From Bacillota bacterium (GTDB lineage Bacteria > Bacillota > Clostridia > Lachnospirales > Lachnospiraceae), in the NCBI GenBank assembly GCA_023439125.1, contig JAEXOU010000005.1, positions 682,001 through 746,000 of the forward strand: DNA of 64,000 nt. Direction: 5' to 3'. Positions 33,739 to 42,260 of the stretch are shown here, piece by piece; position 1 is the first letter of the stretch; each line of letters begins with the position of its first letter. The translations under genes were made by a program, and so were the position numbers. The notes beneath the pieces are model-generated. The model saw only the letters and a list, made by a program, of their open reading frames with translations. It searched no databases and was not told the origin of the DNA.

Positions 33739-35715
33739 TTACTCAGCATCAACTGGAGCTTCCTCAGCTGGAGCATTCTCAGCTGGTGCTTCTTCAATTT
33801 GTGCTTCCTCAGCTGGTGCTTCTAACGCTTTGATACTTAAGCTAATCTTTTTGTCTTCACTATTGAAGTCTACAATCTTAGCTGTAACTTCCTGTCCAAT
33901 TTTTAGAACGTCAGCAGGTTTTTCGATGTGCTCTTTCGATATCTGAGATACATGTAACAATGCATCCACACCAGGTACTAATTCAACAAAAGCACCGAAA
34001 TCTGTCATACGAGCTACTTTACCAGTTACTATTTTACCTACAGCATATGTTTCCTCAGCATTTGCCCAAGGATTTTCTTCTGCAAATTTAAGGCTTAATG
34101 CAATTTTTTCACCTTGAATATCTTTGATGAACGCTTTTACAGTATCTCCAACTTTAAATACCTTTTTAGGATTCTCGATACGTCCCCAAGACATCTCTGA
34201 GATATGAAGAAGACCGTCGGCACCACCTAAATCGATAAATGCACCAAAATCTGTTACGTTCTTTACTGTACCAGTAACAACGTCACCAACTTTAATCTTT
34301 GCAAATAAAGCTTTTGCTAATTCAGCTTTCTTAGCAACTAATAATTGCTTACGATCACCAATAATTCTTCTTCTCTTAGGATTAAACTCGCTAATTACGA
34401 ATTCAATCTCCTGATCCTTGAATTTGTCAAGATTCTTTTCATAAGTGTCACTTGCTAAGCTTGCAGGAATAAATATTCTTGCTTCGTCAATAATAACGCT
34501 TAAACCACCATCTAATACGGCAGCTACTTTTGCTTTTAAAACCTCCTTATTATTGAAAGCTTCCTCTAATCTTTTACTGCCTTTTTCAGCAGCTAATCTC
34601 TTATAGGTTAAAAGAACCTGTCCTTCACCATCGTTAACTTTTAAAACTTTAACGGTCATTGTGTCGCCTTCTTTAACAAGTGTTCGAAGGTCAACGTTAG
34701 GTTGGTTTGTATATTCACTTCTGGTAATGATACCATCAGCCTTGTATCCAATGTTTAAGACAATTTCATCTTCTTTGACGCGAATAACTGTACCATCGAC
34801 TACCTCTCCGTTGTGTATTGTTACTAATGACTCCTCCAATAATTGTTCAAAACTCATTTCCGACATTCTAGTATGAACCTCCTTGATAATATTGTTTGGG
34901 GTTGAAGCCCCTGCAGTAATACCTACGCTACGAAAAGATTTAAGTTGATTTAAATCCAGGTCAATAAGTTTCTGTATATAGTAAGTATTTGCACATTCCT
35001 TTTTAGAAATTTCATAAAGCTTTCTAGTATTTGAACTATGCTTTCCACCGATTACAATCATTGCTTCAGAATTGCTTGCAAGTTCTCTTGCCTCTGTCTG
35101 CCTTTCTTCAGTCGCATTGCATATCGTATTTAGAACAAGTATATCATAACCCTTTTTTGCAATAATTTCAACTAATTCTTCAAATTTCTTGTAATTAAAT
35201 GTCGTTTGGGCTACAATACACACTTTTTTATTCGAAGAAAGTGATAATTTCTCGATTTCTTCTGAAGTATCAATCACACTTGGTTTTGTTTTACACCACC
35301 CCATAATGCCTTGTACTTCTGGGTGCTCCTTGTCACCAATAATGATAATATGACGTCCTTGTTCGCTCTGTTCTTCTACAATTCGATGAATTTTTAAGAC
35401 AAATGGACAAGTTGCATCAACAATAGAAAACTTTTGATTTCCATCTTCTACATATTTCTCTATCTCATCATATACTTCTTTCCCAAGTCCATGAGACCTT
35501 ATCACTATTGTACCCTTGTCAAGATTTTTCAATTCATTTGCATTATTAACAACGATAACACCCTTACTCTCCAAATCGTTTACAACTTCTTCATTGTGAA
35601 TAATCGGCCCGTAAGTATAAACTTTATTGTGTTTCGTTATTTCTTCATAAACCTTATCAACTGCACGTTTTACACCAAAGCAAAAGCCTGCAGTCTTTGC
35701 TAATGTTGCTTTCAT
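33739..35715 (-). CDS. ispH-rpsA: IspH (HMBPP reductase) fused to ribosomal protein S1-like domains
   Basis: 658-residue fusion. Residues 1-about 285 are IspH/LytB, the 4Fe-4S enzyme that makes IPP and DMAPP in the last step of the MEP pathway, with cluster cysteines Cys12 (AGFCFGV), the Cys in DATCPFV and the Cys in TICNATEERQ. Residues about 300-625 contain four S1 RNA-binding repeats, the third and fourth with VTDFGAFIDLG and MTDFGAFVELV. A short Glu/Ala/Pro-rich tail follows. Single-frame fusions of this kind are known in clostridia. AGGA precedes the ATG. It lies 64 nt after cmk, the common cmk-rpsA neighbour. It may form one bifunctional protein linking isoprenoid redox chemistry with translation. 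Confidence 0.95.
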   Translation of the reverse strand: MKATLAKTAGFCFGVKRAVDKVYEEITKHNKVYTYGPIIHNEEVVNDLESKGVIVVNNANELKNLDKGTIVIRSHGLGKEVYDEIEKYVEDGNQKFSIVDATCPFVLKIHRIVEEQSEQGRHIIIIGDKEHPEVQGIMGWCKTKPSVIDTSEEIEKLSLSSNKKVCIVAQTTFNYKKFEELVEIIAKKGYDILVLNTICNATEERQTEARELASNSEAMIVIGGKHSSNTRKLYEISKKECANTYYIQKLIDLDLNQLKSFRSVGITAGASTPNNIIKEVHTRMSEMSFEQLLEESLVTIHNGEVVDGTVIRVKEDEIVLNIGYKADGIITRSEYTNQPNVDLRTLVKEGDTMTVKVLKVNDGEGQVLLTYKRLAAEKGSKRLEEAFNNKEVLKAKVAAVLDGGLSVIIDEARIFIPASLASDTYEKNLDKFKDQEIEFVISEFNPKRRRIIGDRKQLLVAKKAELAKALFAKIKVGDVVTGTVKNVTDFGAFIDLGGADGLLHISEMSWGRIENPKKVFKVGDTVKAFIKDIQGEKIALSLKFAEENPWANAEETYAVGKIVTGKVARMTDFGAFVELVPGVDALLHVSQISKEHIEKPADVLKIGQEVTAKIVDFNSEDKKISLSIKALEAPAEEAQIEEAPAENAPAEEAPVDAE

Positions 35716-35779
35716 ATATTCCTACTCTCTAATACTTATGATTTTTAAGGTAAATTCAATTGTCATTCAAACAAGCAAT

Positions 35780-36460
35780 CTATGATTGCATTGACTTTTT
35801 TTCCATAAACATTTGAATCACACGATTGACTACTTCATCAATGCTCATGTCAGAACTATCTAAGAGAATTGCATCATCTGCTTGACGTAAAGGAGAATGC
35901 TTACGATTCATATCTCGATAATCACGATCGACAATTGCAGATTCGATTTCTGCTAAGTTACAATCCTGACCTTGAGCAACCATTTCATCAAAGCGACGTT
36001 TTGCTCGAACAAAAGTGCTTGCTGTCAAATATATCTTCAAATCAGCATCTGGTAACACTTTTGTTCCAATATCTCGGCCATCCATAACGACGCTTGTCGT
36101 ACTTGCGAGTTTTTGCTGTAATTCAACAAGTTTTTCTCGAATTGGCTGTAACGCTGAGCAATTAGAAGCCATAAGCGACGCCTCTGGTGTACGAATTAAT
36201 CCATTCACATTCTCACCATTTAGAATCACTTGTTGAACTTCATTTTCAAAAGTAATTGAAATATCAACGTTTTCACACGCCCATGCAATCTGTTCATCAT
36301 CACTTAACGATATTTTGTTTTGAGAAAGATATAGTCCCATAGCACGATACATTGCACCTGTATCAATATAAATATATCCTAATTTTTTTGCTATCAACTT
36401 AGCTATTGTACTCTTACCAGCGCCAGCAGGCCCATCAATTGCAATACTATAGTTTTTCAT
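35780..36460 (-). CDS. cmk: Cytidylate kinase
   Basis: Phosphorylates CMP and dCMP. 226 residues. P-loop GPAGAGKST (residues 10-18), YIDTGAMYRA, the conserved MDGRDIGTKVLPDADLK-type segment and DRDYRDMNRKHSPLRQADDA are present. GGAGG precedes the ATG at 36460; a start 18 nt upstream would include that site. It lies directly downstream of the flavoprotein gene (18 nt) and upstream of ispH-rpsA, so the three are likely one operon. Confidence 0.96.
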   Translation of the reverse strand: MKNYSIAIDGPAGAGKSTIAKLIAKKLGYIYIDTGAMYRAMGLYLSQNKISLSDDEQIAWACENVDISITFENEVQQVILNGENVNGLIRTPEASLMASNCSALQPIREKLVELQQKLASTTSVVMDGRDIGTKVLPDADLKIYLTASTFVRAKRRFDEMVAQGQDCNLAEIESAIVDRDYRDMNRKHSPLRQADDAILLDSSDMSIDEVVNRVIQMFMEKKSMQS

Positions 36461-36478
36461 CGTTTCCTCCACTGTCAT

Positions 36479-37795
36479 CTAATTATTTGTTACAATCTCA
36501 CAGACATGTTGTCCAGCCGCAGCCCCTGTTGACCAAGCAATCTGAAGATTATATCCACCGGTTAATGCATCCAAATCTAATACTTCACCAGCAAAATAGA
36601 CACCTTTTGCAAGTTTTGATTCCATTGTTGTTGGATCGATTTCTTTTACATCAATTCCACCCTTCGTAATTACTGCTTCATTGAAACCACCAAAACGAGC
36701 GATTGTAAATGTCAAATTTTTCATAACCTCAGCTAATCTATAACGTTCTTCTTTTGTAATTGCATTTACTTGCTTATCTTCTGGAATTCCACTTAACTGT
36801 ATTATGAGTCCGATTAGTTTTTGTGGCAACAAATGTTCAAGGGAATTCTTAAATTGCTTATTCTTAATTTCTTCGAAATCTCTTAATATTCTAGCATCCA
36901 ATTGCTCATGAGTTAATGCTGGTTTTAAATCAATGTGTAATTCCATCTCACAGTCATTGATATATGGCAAAAGCATACTTGTACCACTTAAAATAACTGG
37001 TCCACTTACTCCAAAATGAGTAAATAGCATTTCTCCAAACGCAGAATAAATCTCTTTTCCAATCTTTAGCTTGTTCTTTTTCTTCTTTGTAGTCTCTATG
37101 CTACTTACCGATTGCTGTTTAAGATTTTTTACAGTGACCTTCACTTCAATATTCTTTAAGGACAGTCCTTGTAACATTGTTGCTTCATACTCAACAAGGT
37201 GGATTGATACTAACGATGGATTGCGTGGTGTAATGTTATGCCCGAGATCCTTAGCAAAACGATATCCATCTCCCGTAGAACCAGTAGTTGGGTAGGATAA
37301 ACCTCCAGTTGCTATAATACATGCATCTGCTGTTAGTTTACTACCATTACTTAATTTAACTCCTTTGAATGTCCGATTTGAGTCAACTAGTATTTCCTTT
37401 ACTTCATTATTTAAGCGAATATCCACACCTAATTTTCTCATACAGTGATCTAGGGTTAAAATAACATCTGAAGAATGATCTGAAACTGGAAAAACTCTAT
37501 TTCCACGTTCTACCTTAGTCTTTAAACCATTTTCTTCAAAGAATCGAATCGTATCTTCATTTGTAAAGGAGTACAAGGAACTATATAAAAATTTTCTATT
37601 CGTAACAACATTTTGAAATATAACTTCAATATCTGACGAATTTGTTATGTTGCAGCGGCCTTTACCGGTAATGTATATTTTTTTTCCCAACTTTTCGTTT
37701 TTTTCTAATAAAATAACATCGTGATGTTGCTTTGCTGCCATAATAGCTGCCATCATACCAGCTGCTCCACCACCGATTACTATAATTTTACTCAT
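36479..37795 (-). CDS. YhiN/HI0933-family FAD-dependent oxidoreductase
   Basis: 438-residue flavoprotein. The N-terminal Rossmann motif is IIVIGGGAAGMMAAI with LLEKNEKLGKKIYITGKGRCNITN. There is a central substrate domain, and the C-terminal GGYNLQIAWSTGAAAG marks the HI0933 family. Family members are annotated as aminoacetone oxidase or NAD(P)/FAD oxidoreductases, but the natural reaction is unclear. GGAAGG lies before the ATG at 37795. It is first in the unit with cmk and ispH-rpsA. Confidence 0.9.
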   Translation of the reverse strand: MSKIIVIGGGAAGMMAAIMAAKQHHDVILLEKNEKLGKKIYITGKGRCNITNSSDIEVIFQNVVTNRKFLYSSLYSFTNEDTIRFFEENGLKTKVERGNRVFPVSDHSSDVILTLDHCMRKLGVDIRLNNEVKEILVDSNRTFKGVKLSNGSKLTADACIIATGGLSYPTTGSTGDGYRFAKDLGHNITPRNPSLVSIHLVEYEATMLQGLSLKNIEVKVTVKNLKQQSVSSIETTKKKKNKLKIGKEIYSAFGEMLFTHFGVSGPVILSGTSMLLPYINDCEMELHIDLKPALTHEQLDARILRDFEEIKNKQFKNSLEHLLPQKLIGLIIQLSGIPEDKQVNAITKEERYRLAEVMKNLTFTIARFGGFNEAVITKGGIDVKEIDPTTMESKLAKGVYFAGEVLDLDALTGGYNLQIAWSTGAAAGQHVCEIVTNN

Positions 37796-37903
37796 AGTGT
37801 TTCCTTCCACTTTGTCTACCAAGCATTATTTATCTATTATATCTATTATTGTACGGTATTGCAAGAAATATCAATAGGCAAAACGGAATAAACTGCCTCT
37901 GGA

Positions 37904-38024
37904 ACTTAAGAAAGTTGACCTCATTTTGCATATGAGAAATGGGATGACAAACATAATTTATCCCCAACACGCTTTCGCTTGAATGAAGTTCGTAACGGAG
38001 TGCAAAATGACGAATGAAAATAAT
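37904..38024. repeat. Deleted relative of the 269-bp inverted-repeat element
   Basis: It matches 12513-12616 (CTTAAGAA, GAC-TCATTTTGCA, GATGACAAACATAATT, CAACACGCTTTCGCTTGAAT, GAAGTTCGTAACGG). It then jumps directly to the segment equivalent to 12718-12740 (GTGCAAAATGACGAATGAAA). The apex and right-hand inner arm are missing and the terminal 16-mers are not recognisable. Nothing else is seen in the 300-nt gap except the terminator at 38038. Confidence 0.72.
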
Positions 38025-38037
38025 CATAATAGATTAC

Positions 38038-38081
38038 AAAAAAGGAGCTATGTACTAATAAACTTAGTGCGGTAGCTCCTT
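38038..38081 (-). terminator. Terminator of the GerMN lipoprotein operon
   Basis: Stem AAGGAGCTA/TAGCTCCTT with TTTTTT following in the minus direction. Confidence 0.8.
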
Positions 38082-38096
38082 ACGTTACATTCATAA

Positions 38097-38666
38097 TTAT
38101 TTTGATTCCATATATACTGTATTCAAGTCGAGTTCAATATGACCTGTTTGATATGGTCCTCCCATGATACGAAAGATTACTTTATGATAATCATCCAGAT
38201 TATCTAGTAAACTTTGTGCAATTGCATCTAGAATCTCATTCTCAACAGAACTTCCAACATTAGTTACCGGTGGTTGGTCGTCTAAAAAGCTTACGATAAC
38301 TGCATCACCCTCTGTTGTAACCTCATCAATTCCAATCATAAAGGTTTCATCTACCATAGACTCAACGACTTTATCAACAATTATCTCAGGTGTAATCTCT
38401 TTTCCGCTACTAACCATCGCAGTGATTGATATCTTTTCAGCAGACTGACTGTCAATAGAATAAATTGATAATTCTCTTTGTTCGTCTAACTCAAGGATTT
38501 CAACTAATGCTGTAGGGGTAGTTTCTATTGTTGGTTGAATCGTCATTGTTACTTCATTTGTCGGATTTGGTTGTTCTATATCGGATTGTCGTCTATCACA
38601 ACTACATACACATATCATGCATAAAAGCATGGTTGCTATCAGTTGTACATATCTTTTATATCTCAT
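38097..38666 (-). CDS. Lipoprotein with GerMN domain
   Basis: 189-residue secreted lipoprotein. The signal sequence (MRYKRYVQLIATMLLCMICVCSC) ends with a lipobox-like CVCSC, giving a lipidated Cys near residue 23. A Thr/Pro-rich linker (about 30-55) is followed by a GerMN-type domain (about 60-185; GDAVIVSFLDDQPPVTNVGS, ILDAIAQSLL). GerMN domains occur in spore germination and spore cell-wall proteins such as GerM. AAGGAG lies 9 nt before the ATG at 38666. It follows pncC by about 120 nt. Confidence 0.78.
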   Translation of the reverse strand: MRYKRYVQLIATMLLCMICVCSCDRRQSDIEQPNPTNEVTMTIQPTIETTPTALVEILELDEQRELSIYSIDSQSAEKISITAMVSSGKEITPEIIVDKVVESMVDETFMIGIDEVTTEGDAVIVSFLDDQPPVTNVGSSVENEILDAIAQSLLDNLDDYHKVIFRIMGGPYQTGHIELDLNTVYMESK

Positions 38667-38788
38667 AATACATGGCTCCTTTTCGAATAACAATATATCG
38701 TTTACACACACGATGTGTTAATCATTTCTTATGTTTCAAGTTAAGGATAGCATGCAGATATGTCATTTATATGGTAAAAAAGCATAGT

Positions 38789-39274
38789 TTAAGAACTTTT
38801 TTCACTTTTTAGCAAACATTTTTTGATGAACGCCAAAGTATTGTTGACTGTTTGCATACGAATGGAGAGACGGTCTCCATGTAATTGCAATCTCTCAATA
38901 TAAACCTTACCACACACAGAACAGCCGATATAAACCGTTCCTACTGGCTTTTCCTTCGTACCTCCGTCTGGTCCTGCAATACCAGTAATCGAGACCGTAA
39001 CTTGAGCTCCTGTTTGTTCAATTAACCCATATGCCATCTCGTAGGCAGTCTCTTCACTTACTGCACCATATTTTTCAAGTGTTTCTGCCTTTACATTAAG
39101 ATACTTCATCTTAGCTGAGTTAGCATAAGTTATAAAGCCTTCGTTAATCACACTCGAAGCTCCAGCGACGTTGATTAATGTACTCATAAGTAATCCCCCA
39201 GTACAGGATTCTGCACTCGAAAATATATAATTTCTTTCTTTTAACAGTTCTATGATTTCATCTTCTTGTTTCAT
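38789..39274 (-). CDS. pncC: Nicotinamide-nucleotide amidohydrolase PncC (stand-alone CinA C-terminal domain)
   Basis: 161-residue CinA C-terminal domain, which deamidates NMN to NaMN in pyridine nucleotide recycling. The motif FSSAESCTGGLL near the start carries the catalytic serine, and GYITYANSAK-like GFITYANSAKMKYL and SITGIAGPDGGTKEKPVGTV follow. The N-terminal CinA half is absent, as in E. coli PncC. GGAG lies before the ATG. A terminator-like hairpin separates it from pgsA. Confidence 0.93.
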   Translation of the reverse strand: MKQEDEIIELLKERNYIFSSAESCTGGLLMSTLINVAGASSVINEGFITYANSAKMKYLNVKAETLEKYGAVSEETAYEMAYGLIEQTGAQVTVSITGIAGPDGGTKEKPVGTVYIGCSVCGKVYIERLQLHGDRLSIRMQTVNNTLAFIKKCLLKSEKSS

Positions 39275-39290
39275 AATTGTGCTCCTTTAC

Positions 39291-39342
39291 AAAAAGCACC
39301 TGAAAGTGAATGCAAATCTCTACATTCTTCTTCCAGATGCTT
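39291..39342 (-). terminator. Hairpin between pgsA and pncC
   Basis: Stem AAGCATCTG/CAGGTGCTT (one G-T pair) followed by TTT and G in the minus direction. A partial terminator inside the rimO-pgsA-pncC run. Confidence 0.6.
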
Positions 39343-39363
39343 AAAATAACTTGTTAGTTGTAA

Positions 39364-39906
39364 TTAAATCTTGCCATCTAAAATAATGTTACGGTTTTTA
39401 ATTAAATAATCCAAAAGTGAAATCACAGTTAATGCAAAAGATACCCATAAAAATATCTGTTCAGTCACATTAAAAAATGGTGTATTAAAATTAACAATAA
39501 ATAGAACACACATAACCATCTGAGAGGCAGTCTTAAATTTTCCCCAGTAGCTTGCTGATAATACTAAGCCATTATCTGAGGCTACCAAACGAAAACCACT
39601 AATTATGAATTCTCTCGCTACAATGATTATAACAATCCATGCAGGAACCGTCCGAAAGGATACAAAACAAATCAAGGCAGAACATACTAATAGCTTATCT
39701 GCTAACGGATCCATAAACTTACCAAAATTCGTTACAAGATTATATTTTCTGGCTAAATAACCATCAATAAAGTCTGAACAACTAGCGATAGCAAATACAA
39801 TAGCTGCGTAGATTTTACCATATGGTATTCCATCACAAAGCATTAGTATTAAAAATATCGGAATCATCAAAACTCGAAACACTGTAATCTTATTTGGCAG
39901 ATTCAT
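39364..39906 (-). CDS. pgsA: CDP-diacylglycerol-glycerol-3-phosphate 3-phosphatidyltransferase
   Basis: Makes phosphatidylglycerol phosphate, the first committed step to phosphatidylglycerol and cardiolipin. 180 residues with about four to five transmembrane helices. The CDP-alcohol phosphotransferase signature is complete: DGYLARKYNLVTNFGKFMDP followed by LADK (D-G-x2-A-R-x8-G-x3-D-x3-D). AGGAGG lies before the ATG. It is 16 nt after rimO. The cardiolipin synthase gene lies 2.4 kb upstream. Confidence 0.95.
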   Translation of the reverse strand: MNLPNKITVFRVLMIPIFLILMLCDGIPYGKIYAAIVFAIASCSDFIDGYLARKYNLVTNFGKFMDPLADKLLVCSALICFVSFRTVPAWIVIIIVAREFIISGFRLVASDNGLVLSASYWGKFKTASQMVMCVLFIVNFNTPFFNVTEQIFLWVSFALTVISLLDYLIKNRNIILDGKI

Positions 39907-39922
39907 AACTTCCTCCTTAAGC

Positions 39923-41245
39923 CTATTCGGCTGTTCCTATTAAATCATATTCTTTTGCTTTGGTGATTAAAACCTCCACAAATTCTCCTGACATTAATTC
40001 ATCTTGGGTATTAACAAAAATATATCCGTCAATGTTTGGAGCATCCATATATGTTCGTCCTATGAAGATACCTTCATCTACGAGTTTACCCTCAATCATA
40101 ACCTTTAAGCGTTTACCAACCATTGATTTTGCATGGTCAAATGCAATCTTTTGCTGAAGCTCCATCAACTCTTTCTTACGCTGTTCTTTCACTTTCTTAA
40201 GAATCTGATTTGGCATCTTAGCTGCTGGTGTATTTTCTTCTTTGGAATAAGTAAATACTCCGAGGCGCTCGAATTTCATCTCAGCCACAAAAGCTTTTAA
40301 TATCTCATGATCTTCCTCTGATTCACCCGGAAAACCTGTAATTAACGATGTTCGAAGCGCTATATCAGGAATATTGTTACGGAGTTTTGCAATTAAGTCA
40401 CGTAATTCCTGATTATTTGTTCGTCTACCCATAAGTTTTAAAATATGGTCTGATGCATGCTGAATTGGAATATCAAGGTAATGACAAATCTTAGGTTCTG
40501 TCTTAATGACTTCGATTAACTCATCTGTAATTTCTTCTGGATAACAGTATTGAATACGAATCCACTCAAATCCATCAATCTTACAAAGCTCACGTAATAG
40601 TTTCGGAAGAGTTTTTTCTCCATATAAATCCACACCATAAACAGTAGTTTCTTGTGCGATTAAGATTAGTTCTTTCACTCCACCTTCTGCTAAATACTTC
40701 GCTTCTTCTAATAATCGTTCCATCGGTACAGAACGGTAATTACCACGAATCTTTGGAATAATGCAATAAGAACAACGTTTATCGCAACCCTCAGCTATCT
40801 TAAGATAGGAAAAATAACCGCCTGTTGTATTAACACGTTTCGTCTTTACATCAGTTAAGTAATCAATATCTTTAAATTCTTCTGCTCTTTCTCCCTCTAA
40901 TACTCGATCAATCACTTCATTAATCGCATCATAGCTTGTAGAACCAATCAAAGCATCTACTTCTGGAATTTCACGTTCAATATCTTCACGATAACGTTGA
41001 GCAAGACATCCAGTAACGATTAGCCCCTTACACTTACCGCTCTTTTTATACTCTGCCATCTCAAGAATAGTATTAATACTTTCTTCCTTGGCATCGTGAA
41101 TAAAGCAACATGTATTTACAACAATAAGATCGGCCTCTGTTTCATCGTTAGTAATAACGAATCCACGTTCTCTGACTAATCCTAGCATTACCTCGCTGTC
41201 AACTAAATTTTTGTCACAACCGAGTGAGATAAAAAATATATTCAT
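39923..41245 (-). CDS. rimO: Ribosomal protein S12 methylthiotransferase RimO
   Basis: Radical-SAM enzyme that methylthiolates an aspartate of ribosomal protein S12. 440 residues. The N-terminal MTTase cluster cysteines are Cys10, Cys46 and Cys80, the radical-SAM motif CDKRCSYC gives Cys154, Cys158 and Cys161, and a TRAM domain is at the C-terminus. The opening MNIFFISLGCDKNLVDSE is typical of RimO rather than MiaB. AAGG lies before the ATG. First gene of rimO-pgsA-pncC-lipoprotein. Confidence 0.96.
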   Translation of the reverse strand: MNIFFISLGCDKNLVDSEVMLGLVRERGFVITNDETEADLIVVNTCCFIHDAKEESINTILEMAEYKKSGKCKGLIVTGCLAQRYREDIEREIPEVDALIGSTSYDAINEVIDRVLEGERAEEFKDIDYLTDVKTKRVNTTGGYFSYLKIAEGCDKRCSYCIIPKIRGNYRSVPMERLLEEAKYLAEGGVKELILIAQETTVYGVDLYGEKTLPKLLRELCKIDGFEWIRIQYCYPEEITDELIEVIKTEPKICHYLDIPIQHASDHILKLMGRRTNNQELRDLIAKLRNNIPDIALRTSLITGFPGESEEDHEILKAFVAEMKFERLGVFTYSKEENTPAAKMPNQILKKVKEQRKKELMELQQKIAFDHAKSMVGKRLKVMIEGKLVDEGIFIGRTYMDAPNIDGYIFVNTQDELMSGEFVEVLITKAKEYDLIGTAE

Positions 41246-41398
41246 TTCATAAAACCTTTCTTGGAATTCTGTCTAACCATTTCATGTACGCACTCTAGCG
41301 CAGTATATCACAAGTTAATTGTAACAGTTTTTTAGTTAAATTCAAAGGGTAAATTATTAATTTTCTATTATTTATATAAAATTAATAAATATTCTGTT

Positions 41399-42238
41399 TT
41401 AACTCTCAACACTCGAGACACAATTATGCATTAACATTGCGATTGTCATTGGACCAACTCCACCTGGCACAGGAGTGATTGCACTTACATGATCTACGAC
41501 ATCTTGAAAATCAACATCTCCACAAAGCTTATTGTTCTCATCACGATGAATACCAACATCGATAACAATTGCTCCTTCTTTTACGTATTCTTTTGTAATA
41601 AAACGTGGTTTTCCGATAGCTACTACTAAAATATCTGCACGCTTTGTTATTTCTGCTAATTGTTTTGTTCTAGAATGACAAATAGTTACCGTACCATTTT
41701 CTCTTAATAATAAAAGTGCCATTGGTTTACCAACAATATTACTTCTTCCTAGTACAACACACTCTTTTCCTTCAATTGCTATACCTGAACGTTTTAGTAA
41801 TTGTATTACACCAGCTGGTGTACAGGAAACAAAACCTTTCTGACCGATACTCAGCGCTCCTACACTTTGTGGATGAAAACCGTCTACATCCTTTCTAGGA
41901 TCAATCGTTTGAATTACAGTATCTTCATTGATATGTTTTGGCAAAGGTAACTGTACCAAGATTCCATTGACATCCTCACGTTGATTGAGTTTTTTAATTA
42001 AGTCAAGCAATTCTTCTTCCGTAATGTTGTCCTCTAACTCATAAGATAATGAATGAATTCCTATGAATTCACATGCTTTCTTCTTATTACCCACATAAAC
42101 AGTGGAGGCCGGATCATGTCCAACCTGAATTACTGCTAAAGTAACTTCAATTCCCTTGCTCTTTAGCTCTTCTACACGAACTTTTAACTCCTCTTTAATC
42201 TCCAGTGAAATCTTTTTTCCATCAATTAATAATGCCAT
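41399..42238 (-). CDS. folD: Methylenetetrahydrofolate dehydrogenase/cyclohydrolase FolD
   Basis: Bifunctional one-carbon enzyme interconverting methylene-, methenyl- and formyl-THF. 279 residues. The catalytic region has YVGNKKKACEFIGI (Lys of the YxxxK motif), QLPLPKHI, DPRKDVDGFHP, and the NADP-binding VVLGRSNIVGKPMALLLL with CHSRTK. The start ATG at 42238 has GGGAGG upstream; a longer frame reaches into cls. It follows cls by 22 nt. Confidence 0.96.
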   Translation of the reverse strand: MALLIDGKKISLEIKEELKVRVEELKSKGIEVTLAVIQVGHDPASTVYVGNKKKACEFIGIHSLSYELEDNITEEELLDLIKKLNQREDVNGILVQLPLPKHINEDTVIQTIDPRKDVDGFHPQSVGALSIGQKGFVSCTPAGVIQLLKRSGIAIEGKECVVLGRSNIVGKPMALLLLRENGTVTICHSRTKQLAEITKRADILVVAIGKPRFITKEYVKEGAIVIDVGIHRDENNKLCGDVDFQDVVDHVSAITPVPGGVGPMTIAMLMHNCVSSVES

Positions 42239-42260
42239 AATAGAATCCTCCCATCTTTTT

